Source: Balanoglossus misakiensis | Lineage: Eukaryota; Hemichordata | Assembly (NCBI GenBank): GCA_040954595.2 | Contig: CM082583.2 | Span: 7,378,001 to 7,442,000 of the forward strand | Direction of reading: 5' to 3' | Length of the DNA: 64,000 nucleotides | Shown here: in pieces, positions 40,179-64,000 of the stretch | Layout: each line of letters starts with the position of its first letter | How positions within the stretch are numbered: the first letter of the stretch is position 1 | Notes under the pieces: generated by a model | What the model saw: only the letters and a program-made list of their open reading frames with translations | The model's database searches: none | What the model was told of the DNA's origin: nothing | Program-made: the position numbers and the translations under genes

Positions 40179-43100
40179 TCACAATATTTCATATATGCTT
40201 CTTGCATTCTTCATCTTTGCATTTGTGGTCTTGAAGGTGTCCACAATCTGTCGGAATTTCGACTCCAGATAAACAGGTCTGGCAGTGTTGTTGCTGTCAA
40301 ATGGTTCTGTCAAAAGGTGAGGAAATATGACAATGTTAAGTAACTGAACTTCATCCAAGAAAATCAGATTTATATTATGTGGTAAATACATGAGCATGCC
40401 ATTAAAACGGTCGCCAGGTGTTCACTCACCTTCAATGCAAATGTGTTTCCAGTGATGCAGATCAGCAGTGTTTATGGAACTCTTTGGGTATGCAATGCCT
40501 AGTCGGACTGAGATTACCTGCGATGAAAACCTAAGGACAGAACAAAGATGGATTCATTCACTTCACTGTAATCTTATTCCTCATATTGTGGGCAACTTGT
40601 ATTTCAACTTCGTGATTTCAGACATCTATGAAATAGATGATAAGCTGAATTTATGAAACCTAAAGCTTTTAATTCAAAGTGATACATTCTGATTCAAACT
40701 ACAAAGGAGGATAGATGCTGCGTGCTTGACGCAACTTACCTGAAGACCTCTGCAAAGTACCGGAAGAAACCCTTGAGAAGTTCGGCCAAACTTTGATTGT
40801 TTTCTGAATTGTACTGTAAATAGTCGGGCAGGATGAAATTGGTTGCACTGTACACCAAGTTTCTGACATCCGAGTTTGTTCTGAAGATGGTCTGTAAAAG
40901 CAAATACCAGTCACATATTTGTCATGAATGAATGGAAGAATATTTGGATGGTGAAATACTTATGTCACACATTTTCTTTCTTGCAGCAATTCTGATCATT
41001 TGTGTATGATGGCTTAACTAGCTGTCTGATCGCAGGTGAAGGCATGTTAAACACATCTCGCTTTATCTTAATGTGTGTGACCACAGAGGCCTGCAGGTGG
41101 TAGGTGAAACAATGTCAGTGGGAATTATCACTTACTGGATGTAACTGTTGCAATGATGGGATGACAGGGGGTTTAGCACCAACTGAAACAAAACAAAACA
41201 AACCAAAACATGAATGAACATAATTTCTTGTACCAGAAAGTCAACAACAATGAAAAATACTGATGAATAAATTGTAAAGTTATAAGACAAGTTCCTTGCA
41301 ATTGTGCTACACTATCACACAGAGCAATGCACATGCATGTGTGTGTAATAAGACAACCTCTCTGAAACACTAATTTTACACTTTACCTTGTAAATAATGA
41401 ATGACCATGAGAGCTAACGAGTAACTTGACAAAGTAGACTGACTGGCATCGTTGATGTCATGTGCGCTGGCCCACTGTTTAACTATCATAACAAGTGGGA
41501 CTACTCTCCAATCCACTGTAAAAGACACATACAAGAAAATGTCTCATTATCACCAAGTCGATTTAGGAACAATGGTCAATTACATTGTCTGGACTTACTT
41601 AAATGAAAACAAGTTGGTTTCATTGATATGAGAACAAAATTATGTATGGTGTACTTACATTTTGAGTAGATCTGCAGCAGGTGTGTGTTTCTGATACCCT
41701 GGATGAGAAGCATGGAGATAAGTGAAACAGAGAGGGGTGTCGTTAATACATGTATACAGAAGTAATAATCTATTCAAGGTGTAACTTCTGGCTTGCAAAA
41801 AGTAGTGTCACAATCAGAGAGCTGTAAGGACAGGTTCCACTATACCTTTATCAGATCACAATGAGTAAGAATTGTGTGTGTCTAAAAAAATGTAAAACAA
41901 CCTTTCCTCAGTGACTCTAGCCTTTTAATTAAAGGAGTATTGGAAGATGTAGATATACATGATGTCAATTCACTCTTTTTATATACACAAGAAGGGAAGA
42001 AATAAGGCGAGCTGAGTTACCGTAGAATTGTTGATGTTGATGTCACAGTCCAACCCACTGAAAGAGAAATGAAGATTTTTTTTTTTTCAGTTGTCTACAG
42101 AAAAGGGTACAAATTGTTTTTAAAACAATTTCAATTGATGTTTGGGATTCTACTGCAAGTGTTCAGGAGGCTGTTTGGAAGAGTTGAATTTCTTACCTTC
42201 TCATATCTGTAAATCTAATAATAGGAACTCTGGCTCTGATGACACTCATGTTTTTGAAGTAAGCTGTAGACACGAAACAAGTTCCTTATCATTGTATCAG
42301 TTATCAGTACAGTTGATTGGCTAATGTGGTCACATGGCTGACAAACACAGATTCCATTGGTTGACAAGACTTTCTTTGATTTTCCCTGCGGCAAATCTTC
42401 CGATATTTTTGAAAAATGTTTGAAAATTCTAACGCATATCAGAGCACAATGTTTCTGATGAGTGGAGTGGAACTGAGTACTTACGATGATTAATCCTAAA
42501 GCGTCCCTGAATTTTGTAAAGACAGTCCAACACTACACTTCTTGATGGCTGTTGGGATATAAACAAACAAATCTTGTCGCATGAAGGACATATCATTCAA
42601 ACACATTAATTATAGAAACATAATAAAGGAACTACACGTTAAAAAAAGAAACCTTTACAAGACTGTGCATTATCTAAGAAAAGGCAAATTTTATGTCATG
42701 TTAGTTGGCTAGTTTTAGATAATTAACGTAAAATGTACTCACCGTTGATCTATGGTGGCTGTCTGTCAACATCAGGCACATATCAAGATCACTAGATCTG
42801 TTGCCAAAACCATTCAAAGAGGAACCAGTGATGTGCAAACCAAAGAGTACATCTGCAAGTTGTTGAATCAGATTTGATTGGCAAATTGGTGATGATTTGG
42901 ATCAGGTTAGCAAATTCGTAGCGACCTGAATCAATCAGTCATTTAGCCTATTCACTTTTTAAAGTTAAAAAAACTTTGTAGAATTCCGAAAGATGATTAA
43001 CACCTCAGCATAGAAGTGTCTTTTTGTGTCCATATTTTTGGCAAACCAGGAGCATTTACTCACTGTACATTTTTATTTACTTTTTTGATATCAACATATG

Positions 43101-44393
43101 TATACTTACTGCCTAAGGCCTGTACGATACTTCCAAAGATACGATTTCTCAGTTGGAATTTGACATCAAGGTTTTCTTGAGTCTGTCTTTTCTGCAGGTA
43201 GTAGTTCCAAATCTCTTGTGAAAGCTTTAATTAACGATGATAAAATGAAAAATGTCAGATTTCTGTGATATAGTAAAAAACATACCAGTTGTTCCGTAAG
43301 TGGAATGTCAAACAAGCCTACACATATGTCTATTTTCAAATTTGGTTTTGCCATTGACAGCACCACCATCTTGCCTTACCTTATCAACATTACTAGGGAG
43401 TGGTTGAGTTCCTTTCAGTAATTTCTCCACTGCTGCTGAGAAATTGGGATGACTGCTGGAGTGGGGCAACAATCCATTAGCCACACCTCCTCCTCCTTTC
43501 TCTCTTACTTTTCTTTGTTGATTATCTGTGGCTTGGTTTCTCCTATTGGGATCATTCCTGACTGCTCCTCTCTTTGGTGAATGTGTTGCATACAAATTAG
43601 TCAGATTCTTTTTTGTCACGGCGAAATTCCTGCGCACCGGTGTCTTTTGTTTCTTTGCTCTATCTTCCTCCTCCTCGTCATATTCAGCATTTCTCCTGAG
43701 AGTTACGAAACAGCAGAATCATTACATTCTAGTTTGAAACTCCAACGTGCACTGCTGGATGATATAAAAGACTTTGTTTGCTTGCCTTGCTGGATTCTAA
43801 TTTTGTTATAAAAGGCTCACATTAGCCATGGTTACTTGTAACCATGCACTGGCTAAGCTATAAAAGACCTAACTGCAGTAACTGTAGCGTTTTCCGCCTT
43901 CTTTTGGCATTTTGACGATATCTAGGCCTTCTTTTGACATTTTGACGATATCTCGGCGGAACCGCTACAGGTCTTTTTTTCGCAAACCAAGAACAACAAG
44001 AGCTACAATTATTGCAGCTATAAAAGACCATAAACATGCTTACTTTCTTTTCATTCTCATCTCCTTGCTTGACCAGCTGTAATCCTCTCTATCACTTGCA
44101 CTGCTTGGTGTGGCACAGAAACTACCAGTGCTGTTGTTTATCTTCATGAGAAATTCATTGAGGCCATTTTTCTGTAAACTGTGACTGTACCCAGAATCAG
44201 GCATCTGTGGAGTTGTTACCATGGAAGGCCCGGCTGATGGCGCAGTCGTGTAACCTGGAAATCTTGGCAAGTTCTGCTCCTGTCCATGCAAGACAGAGTC
44301 CAACCTGGCTTTAAGGTTGTGTATATACAGTGGATTCAGATGCCCAAGAGATGGAACTTGCCAATGCCCGGAACCTTGGTAGTTCCCGCTCAT
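40179..44393 (-). CDS. TENT2: TENT2/GLD2, cytoplasmic non-canonical poly(A) polymerase
   Basis: Thirteen exons, minus strand: 44044-44393, 43380-43695, 43110-43224, 42743-42852, 42485-42548, 42197-42263, 42021-42057, 41659-41698, 41387-41515, 41136-41182, 40740-40891, 40430-40530, 40179-40306; 551 aa (human about 484). The N-terminal 230 residues are disordered. The nucleotidyltransferase signature GSSLNGFGNRSSDLD holds the first two catalytic Asp residues (about 282 and 284). The third lies in DININN (about 345). PAP-associated features include GIRNTHLLQIY, KQWASAHDINDASQSTLSSY, SLAELLKGFFRYFA and EEPFDSNNTAR. Known: GLD2 lengthens poly(A) tails of CPEB-bound mRNAs in the cytoplasm. An acceptor immediately 5' of the ATG implies a 5' UTR exon further right, toward the UPF1 promoter. 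Confidence 0.94.
43861..43982. repeat. Small foldback element in TENT2 intron 1
   Basis: The ends are inverted: AAAAGACCT with CTGTAGCG and TTCCGCC, against GGCGGAACCGCTACAG and GTCTTTT. The centre holds a direct duplication of about 29 bases containing CCTTCTTTTG and TTTTGACGATATCT. Confidence 0.7.
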
Positions 44394-57356
<12,963 letters not shown>

Positions 57357-60300
57357 AAGACCAACCACGCATGACACCAGTCTGAGTTTGGGGATAAAAA
57401 AGAAAAGAGAGAAGACAAACGTAGGAAAGACGGAAAGAGAGAGCATAACAACAAACGTAATGACAACCTATGGGAATGTATAATTGTTACCACGGTGACA
57501 GTTGTCATGGCAACCAATGAAAGAGGAGAGCAGCAAGGAAACTGCATCACATACCCTGAGGGGACAAGAGATGCATCTTGGGGCAAGACCTGCTGTCTCA
57601 TGCCACAAACTATTCCAGATTGAACAATCTCACAAATTATGAATATGGAGAAAAAAAAGAAAATGACATGGAACTTAACCGATGATCTGAAAAAAATGGA
57701 TCAGCTCAAAACATCCTTGAAACCGGCTGCTTCTTGAATAAACGATAAATGTGAGAAACTCTGCAGCAATTGTATCATTATATGAGGTGATAGTAAACGA
57801 AAACGGAGAATGACAAATGGAGTGACTGCAATGTGCATAGAACGGGAAAAAAAGACTGTCGTTGCTGGAGAGTGAAGCTCAGGTTGATGCGACTATCGGC
57901 AGAGTGTGGCTAATAGGTGCCACGGTGGTGGTGGTGTTGTAAGGATTGGTGGATATCGTCGTCACTTCCGGCTTACAAGTACATGGTTGATCAGTGTGGC
58001 ATGGAAGGGGACCACTTTTATAAGTACACTGTGCGGCTTGAACCACAAGCATGTAGAAACCATGCTGGCTTGTGAGGGTGCCCGTCTGACATCAAGCTCT
58101 CAGTGCGACCTACCAGAATTGCTGAGTTCATCAGTTGTGACTGGCTGTAAAAAGTGACAGAGTGCAAGAAAGCACACAGAGTGTATGGACAGTGTCTGCC
58201 GTGATGAACAGTTGAGACAAGTGCTAACGTCTGTCTGTAACCAGAAAGGCCAATTTTTTATTGCAAAGACGGATCCCAATTTGCTACAGCTACTGCAGAG
58301 TTTAACATTCTTTTTGAAAATGAAACTGTCTTGGTTTTAAATGTATACTTTGACTGAAGAACAGAGAGTAGCGGAAAAAAAGCTTACAAGCAATTGTCAT
58401 TAATTTCCCTGTTGTCAGATGTAATTGCTAACTATGTTCAACAAAAGCCAGCGTAAAAAAAAAATTGTGTGATGACCAATTTCACCATCGAAATAGGAAG
58501 CCTCTTTGCAAAGTTTTGTTGTAGGCTAACACAAATATGCCAGAGTGGTTACTAAGGGGTTGATCCAGTGTTCGCACGCAGGTAACTGTGTTTGACTTCA
58601 AGTTGTGTATTTTGCAGAAAGGAGCAGGGGTTACAAAAAGTGCTTCAACTGTGAAGTTCAGTGTACTGTTGGGAGTGGGAACTTTGTCTTAATAGTTAAA
58701 TCATGTAACATCTGTGGAAACTGTTTACAATGTAATTCATCATAACCTTTTGCTTTGTCTTGTAATGAGTGGGGTTTTACTTTAAGACGTGATTGAGTCT
58801 GTGTGCCCAATGTTCTGTGTGAATGCCAATGCAATCAGACTGTTCCCAACCTTCAAGCTTGTCCGACTGTGAAACCGGTCACTTCTGTATGTCCACCAGG
58901 TGCCCTTAGTTGCCAATCGGTCAGTTTTAGTTGTAACGCTTTTAAGAAAGGATCACAGAGCTGAATAAAAACACCAAAGACAGCTTTGACAGTGTCTTTG
59001 GGTACGGTATGACTGAGTGACCAGGATCTGACTTGCAGATATACCAAGTCTTCTGCCATCAGGAAAATGTTAACCAGTCTATTACTATTACTAGGCAGTT
59101 TTCTCATTCGACATAACTACTTCAATGCCCAAGTTTCCAGTTTCTGTTCTTAGGAGGCACACCTGTTCCCCCCACAATAAGTGGTATGCTCCAACTGCAA
59201 TGCAACTGAAGTGTAACTGTTACACAAGTGTTGGGTCAACCAAAACTCTGGCATATTGGAGGAAAGAAAAGAACGACAATGGATAGTACGAGTTGTAATT
59301 AATTCCTTTGGGTTTTTTCGTTCATCCTTATTTTAAAGTTGATCAAGTAACTGCAGTTTGCAGTGCTATTAGTTTCGAGTTTTTCACGTTTTAAGCACTC
59401 CTTATTTAGTATGATGTTTGTTAGGGTAGATATATGTTCTCGGGGGAGTTTTTATATGTGGTTTATTAATTGTATATTATGGGGCTGTGTGGGAAAGCTG
59501 GTTTTTGTACATCAACCGTTGTCATGGTGGAACTATCCCACCTTCCCAAACAAAAAAATTATCTTGAGGTGACCACCATGTTTTATGCTGTCCATTGCTG
59601 ATTTTGAAGATTTGGTTCGAGTAGAGAGGGAGGGTAGGGCACATGAAAGGAACCCGTTATCTCCTGTAGCATGTAGTGTCCACTTCTCCATTCACATTGG
59701 GCTCTGACACTCTGAGAGAATGCGTACAAAAACCAGTTTCACCACACACCTCAGGCAGTAGTGTTGCTTTACTCTGCATAACCTTTCACCAACATTTACT
59801 ATTATTAATTCTGTTTTCTATCCTTTCTCCTCGTATATTATCCGCATCCTTTTTAGTTTGTTTGTCCTCATAGTCAATTTCACAGCCAAGTAGCCACGTA
59901 TATTCTAAATGAATGTGATTGTGTCCTAATTAGATCAAAAACACCCTTTTACATGTCTGAATCAAACTTTGTAGGCTCTGTGTGGCTTGACTTGCATCCC
60001 TGTAAACAGAATTTTTGCCAAAGTTCAGAATAAGATGTCGCACGCACATTACTGCAGGGTTTTATGATGTGAAAGAAGTCATTATACAAACACATACATT
60101 CGGGTGAGCATGTACATAAGTATATGCTGATTTCTAGTTGTCATTTTACACACATGCTATTGTTTGTACCATAGTGTGATCAAATTCCATGTTTCCTTTA
60201 TTCTGTTGCTGGACTAGCTTAGCAGGCAGCTTTTACCACCGTTCAGATAGGGCAGATGAAATTCAGCCTTGATTTTAGTTCTTTGTTTTGTTTGTCTTGT

Positions 60301-60740
60301 AGGCATATTTCTTCATACACAAATATGGCAAATTCACACAGACTGCACCTATTGTTTAAAAATGTTTTAGACTTGTGTACATTCACACCTTCAAACTTAA
60401 ATTTATACCTATACAGAATTACATGCATGTACATGTATTCACAACAGACCTTCCAAACATTTCCTTTTGTTCTCAAACACACTTCTTGCACTGTTCTAAA
60501 CTTGACATTGGCTCTCAAATACACGTGTATTGCAAGTTGTGTATCCTTAGCAGTATGTTCAGATTGTTGGTGCAAATCCAAGACTTCTAGCAGCTTACTT
60601 GAATGGTGGATTACTAGTACATGTATATGGTTTGAAAGCAGCTGAATTTCGCTTAGTTTGACCCTTTGCACCATGACCCCATTCATGTTTTCTTCCCAGT
60701 AGACCATTTGTTTCCTTCCAATTATTTTTTTTCAGTTTCA

Positions 60741-60746
60741 AATAAA
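60741..60746 (+). terminator. Distal UPF1 poly(A) signal
   Basis: AATAAA in AT-rich sequence, just before the RPS6 3' end. It is the last good signal on this strand before the convergent gene. Confidence 0.5.
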
Positions 60747-61120
60747 GCACCCATAAAATTAATCAAATGTTTGTGATGAATTCGTTTTGTTTTCTCTCAA
60801 TAGGAGTCCACTCCAGATGCACTTACTAGAATAGGTTTGTAAATTATACTAAAACCTGTGTAGTTGGCCACGACAGCTTATATATAACCAGCAGTTACTG
60901 TCAACAATTGAATGTTAGTCCTCACTAAAATTCAAATGTGAACAATGAAAAAGCCTTTTAATTACTCATACACATATTGTCGATGTGTTGAATTTTCATC
61001 AAGTAAGATAAGAACCTGTGTTTGTTGCACACACCAAAATAGTGAAATAATTGCCAAAAGCAAGGAAGATCCGAAAGAAATACACACCAAACACTATTCT
61101 CATGGTTCAACAGTCAAACC

Positions 61121-61126
61121 TTTATT
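61121..61126 (-). terminator. RPS6 poly(A) signal
   Basis: AATAAA on the minus strand about 50 bases after the RPS6 stop codon. Confidence 0.75.
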
Positions 61127-61175
61127 TAGTAAATGCGTGTGATGTTGCCTTTTTTTGTCTCCATTTACACTGAGT

Positions 61176-62904
61176 TCATTGCTTTGACTTTGAAGTGGAC
61201 TCTCTGGTAGAATCTCTTGTTGAAGCGGATCTCTTGCGCTTCAATACTGCCTCACGTTTCTCCTTGGCCCTCTGGGCTAACAATTTGGCGTAATCCGCTG
61301 CTTCTTCCTTGCCTTTGAGCGCCCGACGCTTCTTCAGTGCCAAACGATGACGTTTACGTTGCAGAACAACTGGAGTTACCAGACGCTGAATCTTGGGGGC
61401 TTTCGTCTTCTGTGGTTTACCTGCAAAAGTGCAAAAGTAGGGTTTCATTCTTGCAACTCTCCATTTCTGCTTGTAGCACTGTATATCAAACCCCATCATT
61501 CAGTGCATTCGATATCCACCACCTTCAAAAGTCTTCCCAGATGAAGGGTTACTCACCACTTCCTTTCTATCAAACACTGACAGGGATTCTCAGTGGAAAC
61601 TTTCTCATGAATTTTACTTCAAATCTCCTCAATAATTTCAACTACCAGGTCTTAGTTGTTGGAAAGAGAGTCCTCTATATGACGTCATCTTGTATGAAAT
61701 ACTGGTATTTTCTTACCTTCTTTTTGTGGGAGTGGTCTCCTGACTACATACTGACGTACATCATCATCTTTGGATAAGTTGAACAGTTTCCTGATTTTGC
61801 TGGCTCTCTTGGGTCCCAGGCGACGTGGGATAGTTGTATCTGTCAGGCCAGGGATTTCTCCATCACCTGTGAAGCCAAACAAATTGAAGATAAAACTAAA
61901 TTTTCGAAATAAAGTTTTGTTTCTGTTGAAAATGTCTAATGTTGCATGTGTTTGACAGCATGTTTTATTTTGTGACACTAAATCCCATCGAATTCCAACA
62001 TACCTTTTTTCACAATAACAAGATTCAGAACTGACAAGTTGGCATCCACAATGCATCCACGAACAGACTTGCGGCGACGTTCACCCTTTCTACGAGGGCG
62101 GAAGCAGGAATGCCCCTTAGACAACAGGAGTCGTACTCTACCATTAGTCAGAATACCTTGCTTCATGGGAAACCCCTGTTTGTCGTTGCCACCACTGATC
62201 CTTACCACGTAACCCTGGCAACAAATAAAGGTGTTAAAAGTGTGTGTACCTACAAATGAAAAAGATGTCTCCACACCAACAACCATCAATAATTTAAAAC
62301 ACTGAGTTTACATAGACTAATCAGTCCTACTCCAAATCATGGAAGTTTGCATGTTTTGATACGTTTCACTGAACAATCTCTCAAGCCGATTTGTTTTATG
62401 GTACAGTAGAAACAACACATTCTAAAACCACACCTTCCATTCATCTCCAAGGGGTTCAGCTGACACTTCTTGGCTCATACGTTTCTCATAGAACGGACGC
62501 AGTTTCTTCTCATCATCCACTTCGATCGTCTTCTGGCAACCAGTTGCCGGAAAGCTTAAATTAAGCTGCAGGTACGAGAAAAATGATGGAATCAGTTGCG
62601 ACCGAAGACGTTTCAATCATTATCGAGGTAAACAATGAACCAATACGTATTATTCCTTATTTGCATCAAAGTCAAAGTTGTTCAATCAGTGGACATTCAC
62701 GTTTTCGTGGACGGCGCCATATTGGTTTATATCAACACGGGTGCTCGTCTGAAATAATCGGAATCATCTGCGATCATGTCGGAAAATTTCAGAGAAAATT
62801 GGGTGACAGTGAACAGCGAGGGTATTTGAAATCACGGAACTGTTAATATTTCTTTATTTATTACAGTCGTTAAGAGGAAATGTTCCTTGAAATGTTACCT
62901 TCAT
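61176..62904 (-). CDS. RPS6: RPS6, 40S ribosomal protein eS6
   Basis: Five exons, minus strand: 62899-62904, 62434-62565, 62004-62214, 61717-61866, 61176-61420; 247 aa against 249 in human. The first coding exon carries only Met-Lys. Seen: [77 protein letters not shown], and the C-terminal basic region with [20 protein letters not shown]. The tail keeps an R-x-R-x-x-S site like the S6 kinase substrate motif, although the exact vertebrate cluster is altered. Product: small-subunit ribosomal protein in the cytoplasm and nucleolus. The 5' UTR is short with a terminal oligopyrimidine tract. Confidence 0.98.
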
Positions 62905-62936
62905 GGTTGAGTCTAGCTCAAGCCTCAGCCACGAAC

Positions 62937-62946
62937 GAGAAAGAGG
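62937..62946 (-). promoter_or_regulatory. 5' TOP tract / likely RPS6 transcription start
   Basis: On the minus strand CCTCTTTCTC lies 33-42 bases upstream of the RPS6 ATG. Ribosomal protein mRNAs typically begin with a C followed by such a pyrimidine run (mTOR/LARP1-regulated TOP motif). The exact start base is inferred. Confidence 0.65.
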
Positions 62947-64000
62947 TTGTGCATATCTCGCGTGGTTCGAACGAGATTAGCGCGAGACTACATTTTCTTC
63001 CTTTTTGTTGTGTGGTGGCGCTTTTCAAACCTCATTTCCACGCGTTGAAGGATGCATGGACCGCATCTATCTTCTCTTTGGGTTCAGTTTCTTTCTGGCC
63101 AGAAGTAATGTTTTAGCGTTTCAACCAAAAGAAGTCATGCACACCTACTAACTAGGTATGTACTAATCTCCCCCATTTTCAGAAAGACTTTAATGCTTTC
63201 TGGAGCAAAACAAATGGGACTGTTGGAGTCGAGTCTTATAGCCTCTATTTTTGTGTGTCAGCACTGTGGTATAAGGCGATGGCGATGTTTTACCTGCCCT
63301 ATACTTGCAAAGCCATATTTTTCATAAAACGACGTCTAATTTTCGTAAAGCTGAGTATCTGACCTTTACTCTGGTGTGCTGAGTTCACTCGAAACCGGGA
63401 TTTGGCGGCGTCTCTGTGAGTTTTTATTATTTTTTTGAACTCGTTCTTGGTATTTTTCCTGAATCCGACGCAGCTGGCCATGACCAGTCGAATGGTTCGA
63501 TTGGTCCTCACTGTTCGCAGTTGTTGATTGGCTTAAACTGTAATACAGGTGTTCGTCAGAATGGCGGAACTCATGAGAGTCAGACACAATTGAAGTCACG
63601 GGGTCACAGGTCAAACAACTTTGCTGTCGTAGCCATCTACATGTATATAGTGTCGTCTTCAGAAACATTGGAATTGTAGGCACACGAATTGAAAAGAAGG
63701 TACTATTCACAATATAAACATTGAAAGATGGTGAGGTTCTGTTTCATATAATTTCAAGTTAATAGGACGATTAACAAGGGCTGCCGGTCTCTTTTAACTG
63801 GGTGCGTAGTTCCTTCGCTTTCCCCGATGACATTCGTATCTGGGATCTGCATGCACTATTGAATCAAGCGAGATAGGGTTTAATACGCTCTTCAAAAGAT
63901 CAGAGGCATTTTGACGTTTGTTATAATCCGAAGTATAAACAAATTACGGCAGGGTTGGAAGGGCTTTGAAAGAGGGGTTTTAAAAAGGTACCTTTCAGAA
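62947..64000. other. Region upstream of RPS6
   Basis: 1 kb to the window edge. Frames on both strands at 63300-63700 are short and show no recognisable family. An ATGGCGGAACTC at about 63560 (plus) has a start-like context but stops after ten codons unless spliced. No gene is called. Confidence 0.4.

Larger units (their letters stand above)
57357..61175. other. Long UPF1 3' UTR and convergent RPS6 3' end
   Basis: No coding sequence is seen. Candidate UPF1 poly(A) signals lie at 57737-57742, about 58964 and 60741-60746, giving 3' UTRs of about 0.4, 1.6 or 3.4 kb. RPS6 has a minus-strand AATAAA at 61121-61126, so its 3' UTR is very short. Confidence 0.55.

Noticed and set aside
40517-40530. 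Alternative acceptor at 40517 for the TENT2 exon
   Set aside because: Using it after the upstream donor puts a stop in frame. The acceptor giving 40530 restores FSSQVISVRLG, which matches the family.
63366-63710. 114-aa minus-strand frame near the right edge
   Set aside because: Ser/Gln-rich with no known motif and weak splice context. It could be an exon of a gene beyond the window, but nothing supports that.

Overview
This is animal nuclear DNA: AT-rich, intron-dense, with GT-AG introns, AATAAA poly(A) signals and no operons. I rebuilt the genes by translating exons, matching splice sites and checking that phases add up; every complete model below gives an intact reading frame. The proteins resemble deuterostome/vertebrate families closely and are about family length (UPF1 1111 aa, RPS6 247, HAX1 281, DCAF12 441). 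A TICAM-like TIR adaptor and the gene set point to a marine invertebrate deuterostome such as a hemichordate, lancelet or echinoderm. I cannot name the species.

Layout, left to right: SCAPER (minus, 3' end off the left edge), PTAR1 (minus), PDCD7 (plus), DCAF12 (minus), a single-exon TICAM-like TIR gene (minus), PRCC (plus), an unusual signal-peptide and coiled-coil small heat-shock protein (minus), HAX1 (plus), TENT2/GLD2 (minus), UPF1 (plus) and RPS6 (minus). Four neighbour pairs are head-to-head: PTAR1/PDCD7, TIR/PRCC, sHSP/HAX1 and TENT2/UPF1. Most of the others converge tail-to-tail.

The genes are mainly housekeeping, with an RNA theme: UPF1 (nonsense-mediated decay), TENT2 (cytoplasmic polyadenylation), PDCD7 (minor spliceosome), PRCC (splicing-linked nuclear factor), SCAPER (linked to tubulin mRNA decay) and RPS6. 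They do not form an operon-like unit. The human counterparts, as I recall their locations, fall on 1q, 5q, 9, 15q and 19p, the MEF2/NTRK paralogon, so the window looks like a piece of the pre-duplication chromosome.

Most notable observations: a second diverged copy of a SCAPER exon in the intron upstream of it, with mostly synonymous changes; a U12-type intron in UPF1; an sHSP predicted to enter the secretory pathway with a roughly 170-residue coiled coil; a roughly 620-bp near-perfect palindrome between sHSP and HAX1; and several families of non-autonomous transposon-like repeats.
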